Shown one piece after another: positions 24,426 to 24,811 of a stretch of DNA of 24,811 nucleotides (the first letter of the stretch is position 1; each line of letters opens with the position of its first letter). Under the pieces are notes generated by a model. The model was not told the DNA's origin and did not search any database. It saw nothing but the letters and a program-made list of their open reading frames with translations. Source of the stretch: Sva-07 sp035527095. GTDB taxonomy: Bacteria > Actinomycetota > Acidimicrobiia > Acidimicrobiales > Ilumatobacteraceae. Where the stretch lies: positions 1 to 24,811 of the forward strand of contig DATLBC010000096.1 of assembly GCA_035527095.1 (NCBI GenBank). The letters run 5' to 3'. The position numbers and the translations under genes are program-made.

Positions 24426-24811
24426 ACGGTCCCTGAACTGGTCCCCCGATTTGGGAACCCCGGTTCGTGAACCCGTGCGGCGGTCCTCCGACAAGAAGCG
24501 TGGCGGCGCGATTTTCGGGCACCCGGTACGGGTCGTTACGAGCGGGGTCGGGGCGATCAGCGGGCGGGATCACGGGGCGCCGATATCGGGCTGTGAGTCT
24601 GTAGACGCCGGTCATGTGGATCGGTCAGGGTTGGTGTCGGTGATCACGGTGTGACCCCTTATCGGGCTTGCCTCGCTGTTGGCGGGGTGCACTCCAAGCG
24701 ATTTGTCCGTCGTGGTTGCCGATGCCGGCCTGGCCTGCTGTTGTCCTGATCAGAAGCCTGTCCACCCGAGTCGGGTGTGACCCATCACAGTCCTGACATA
24801 GCGAGGGTTTC
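24426..24811. other. non-coding, partly structured region at right end
   Basis: No convincing reading frame is seen on either strand. Beyond the udk hairpin it contains a hairpin at 24666-24699 (GCTTG/CAAGC outer, CCTCGC/GCGGGG inner with one G-U, loop TGTTG). A second hairpin is at 24763-24777 (CACCCG-AGT-CGGGTG). GGTGTGACCC occurs at 24648-24657 and again at 24774-24783. It could be the untranslated start of a gene or element lying past the edge, such as an IS110-type insertion sequence with a bridge-RNA region, or a small RNA. No transposase sequence is visible, so no firm call is possible. Confidence 0.4.
24435..24466 (+). terminator. weak hairpin after udk
   Basis: About 10 nt after the udk stop, GAACTGG can pair with CCGGTTC (one G-U), with an inner CCC/GGG. 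The GGGAACC sequence resembles the hairpins after groEL. No T-run follows. Confidence 0.35.

Noticed and set aside
24455..24485. GGTTCG-containing stretch considered as a tRNA T-arm
   Set aside because: No acceptor, D or anticodon arms can be laid out around it.
24451..24654. 67-codon open frame after udk
   Set aside because: It begins inside the terminator-like hairpin, has no ribosome site or recognisable domain, and ends in repeat-bearing non-coding sequence.

Overview
This 24.8 kb window is a dense, high-GC chromosomal segment that looks actinobacterial, probably class Acidimicrobiia (Ilumatobacter-like). The evidence is the family content: UPF0182, a YlbL-type PDZ/Lon-like protease, PAC2, a CysO-like sulfur carrier, an actinobacterial-type coproheme decarboxylase, and a DUF3263/LytR_C pair. 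Very strong GC bias, many GTG starts and frequent leaderless-type promoters agree. The class-level guess is inference. I see no rRNA, tRNA, CRISPR array, prophage or complete insertion sequence.

Layout. 1-5047 (minus): 5'-part of a UPF0182 membrane protein, a DivIVA-like protein with a phage head-protein-like C-terminus, and a membrane-anchored PDZ/Lon-like protease. 5025-5935 (plus): a small two-helix membrane protein overlapping a HEAT-repeat protein. A 31-bp-stem hairpin separates these from a GNAT acetyltransferase (minus). A PAC2 protein runs divergently (plus). 7445-12760 (minus): a large membrane protein with a sigma-factor-like and zinc-finger N-terminus, glnD overlapping it by 4 nt, and a NUDIX hydrolase with its own promoter. 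12948-14219 (plus): an orphan substrate-binding lipoprotein. 14239-18017 (minus): coproheme decarboxylase, groEL with a CIRCE operator, a crotonase-fold protein and a CysO-like sulfur carrier. 18087-19106 (plus): glycerate kinase. 19113-20062 (minus): DUF3263 and LytR_C genes overlapping by 4 nt. 20136-23638 (minus): a DUF1800-DUF1501 secreted-protein pair. 23799-24425 (plus): uridine kinase. The last 386 bases are non-coding and partly structured.

Themes. The genes are mostly housekeeping or cell-envelope genes and not one pathway. Three observations stand out. (1) Ten of 21 genes carry a TANNNT hexamer (four times exactly TAGCGT) ending 6-8 nt before the start codon, the signature of leaderless transcription. 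(2) A dispersed hairpin family built on GTTTGYGTCG/CGACGCAAACG sits just after stop codons at three loci, and a second GGTTCCC/GGGAACC hairpin type follows groEL. (3) Two unusual fusions occur: DivIVA with a MuF-like Cys/His C-terminus, and sigma-like plus zinc-finger plus membrane plus adhesin-like ectodomain. No complete, clearly new defence or mobile system can be demonstrated. The best candidates are those two fusion proteins, the hairpin family and the structured right end.
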